From Ancylobacter polymorphus (GTDB lineage: Bacteria > Pseudomonadota > Alphaproteobacteria > Rhizobiales > Xanthobacteraceae), in the NCBI RefSeq assembly GCF_022836935.1, contig NZ_CP083239.1, positions 3,796,001-3,860,000 on the forward strand: a DNA stretch of 64,000 nucleotides. The letters run 5' to 3'. Both the position numbers and the translations under genes were made by a program. Each line of letters starts with the position of its first letter. Position 1 is the stretch's first letter. Shown here one piece after another: positions 63,444-64,000 of this stretch. The notes beneath the pieces were generated by a model. That model was not told the DNA's origin. It worked only from the letters and a program-made list of their open reading frames with translations, and ran no database searches.

Positions 63444-64000
63444 ATGGCCCACCCCCCGCCCTACCCTCGCGATCTTCTCGGCTATGGCCGCGCGGCGCCC
63501 GATCCGCGCTGGCCGGGCGGGGCCCGGGTCGCGGTGCAGTTCGTTGTCAATTACGAGGAAGGTGGCGAGAACTGCCTCCTGCACGGCGACGCCGCCTCCG
63601 AGGCCTTTCTCTCCGACGTGCTGGGCGCCCAGCCCTGGCCGGGCCAGCGGCACATGAATGTGGAGAGCATGTATGAATATGGCGCGCGCGCCGGCTTTTG
63701 GCGGCTGCGGCGGATTTTCCGCGAACGCGACCTGCCGGTGACGGTCTATGGCGTCGCCACCGCGCTGATGCGCTCGCCGGAGCAGGTGGCGGCGATGAAG
63801 GAAGATGGCTGGGAAATCGCCAGCCACGGCCTCAAATGGATCGACTACCGCAACATTCCCGAGACGGAAGAGCGCGCGCATCTGCGCGAGGCCATCCGCC
63901 TTCACCGCGAGGTGACGGGCGAGCGCCCGCTCGGCATGTATCTCGGCCGCACCTCGGAAAACACGCAGCGTCTGGTGATGGAGGAAGGCGGCTTCCGCTA
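63444..64000 (+). CDS. puuE: Allantoinase PuuE (polysaccharide deacetylase-like), 5' part; runs off window end
   Basis: The first 185 codons of a protein that normally has about 300 residues are present. PuuE hydrolyses allantoin to allantoate with a NodB-type fold. The N terminus is very close to family members as I recall them: YPRDLLGYGRAAPDPRWPGGARVAVQFVVNYEEGGENCLLHGDAASEAFL. Further marks are RHMNVESMYEYGARAGFWRL and DGWEIASHGLKWIDY (His of the deacetylase fold). It is divergent from the ureide transporter. The frame is intact to the window edge. Confidence 0.9.
   Translation, partial: MAHPPPYPRDLLGYGRAAPDPRWPGGARVAVQFVVNYEEGGENCLLHGDAASEAFLSDVLGAQPWPGQRHMNVESMYEYGARAGFWRLRRIFRERDLPVTVYGVATALMRSPEQVAAMKEDGWEIASHGLKWIDYRNIPETEERAHLREAIRLHREVTGERPLGMYLGRTSENTQRLVMEEGGFR

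Noticed and set aside
1..64000. Mobile elements, prophage, tRNA or rRNA genes
   Set aside because: No transposase, integrase, att-like repeats or tRNA T-loop/acceptor patterns were recognised on either strand. A dedicated tRNA scan was not possible here.

Overview
The window is high-GC DNA of an alphaproteobacterium, most likely a Hyphomicrobiales member close to Xanthobacteraceae (Ancylobacter/Starkeya/Xanthobacter type). This rests on recalled gene order (prfB/ponA/amiC/rne; aroQ-accB-accC-aat-DUF2155-NDUFA12), an alphaproteobacterial complex I accessory subunit, a 1238-residue B12-dependent ribonucleotide reductase, and uniform GC-rich codon use. I see no rRNA, tRNA, CRISPR array, insertion sequence or prophage. 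The genus is inference.

Layout. 1-5003: cell-wall and translation genes (prfB 5' end, a GST, ponA, amiC). 5004-8644: rne with a long leader and a clear terminator. 8720-14669: a transglutaminase-like protein, a divergent nmrA/hxlR pair, an aminotransferase, an M48 metalloprotease and a DsbA-like protein. 14860-19121: aroQ, the accBC pair, aat, a DUF2155 protein and NDUFA12. 19212-25329: an MFS exporter, nrdJ with tandem NrdR-like boxes, and a GNAT. 25336-28347: an Lrp-type regulator divergent from alr-dadA (alanine catabolism). 28389-36222: a compact minus-strand unit of response regulator, histidine kinase, MoxR ATPase, DUF58, a small membrane protein, two VWA proteins, a TPR protein and a BatD-like protein, resembling bat and mxa maturation operons. 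36449-45048: a soluble PAS-PAS chemoreceptor, htpG, a DUF763 protein and a glycine-rich autotransporter. 45540-48790: a five-gene overlapping operon ending in an iron-sulfur (6-4)-type photolyase.

48897-64000 is catabolic. One minus-strand operon has a GntR regulator, a polar amino-acid type ABC transporter, a class III aminotransferase, a gamma-glutamyltransferase-like Ntn hydrolase and an agmatinase-family ureohydrolase. This suggests uptake and breakdown of a guanidino or amino compound. Next comes a ureide module: a second GntR regulator, a hydantoin/allantoin-type racemase, a five-gene branched-chain/amide type ABC transporter and, divergently, puuE (allantoinase), which runs off the window end. 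The two modules share a GGATACA core in candidate operators, and both place a GC-rich hairpin directly after the binding-protein gene.

Most interesting points: the tandemly duplicated translation start of moxR, which creates a 7-codon leader ORF; the two-component/MoxR/VWA operon; the photolyase operon with DUF2256, DUF3429, DCC and SDR partners; the guanidino/gamma-glutamyl operon with its 24-bp palindromic operator; and paired NrdR-like boxes before nrdJ.
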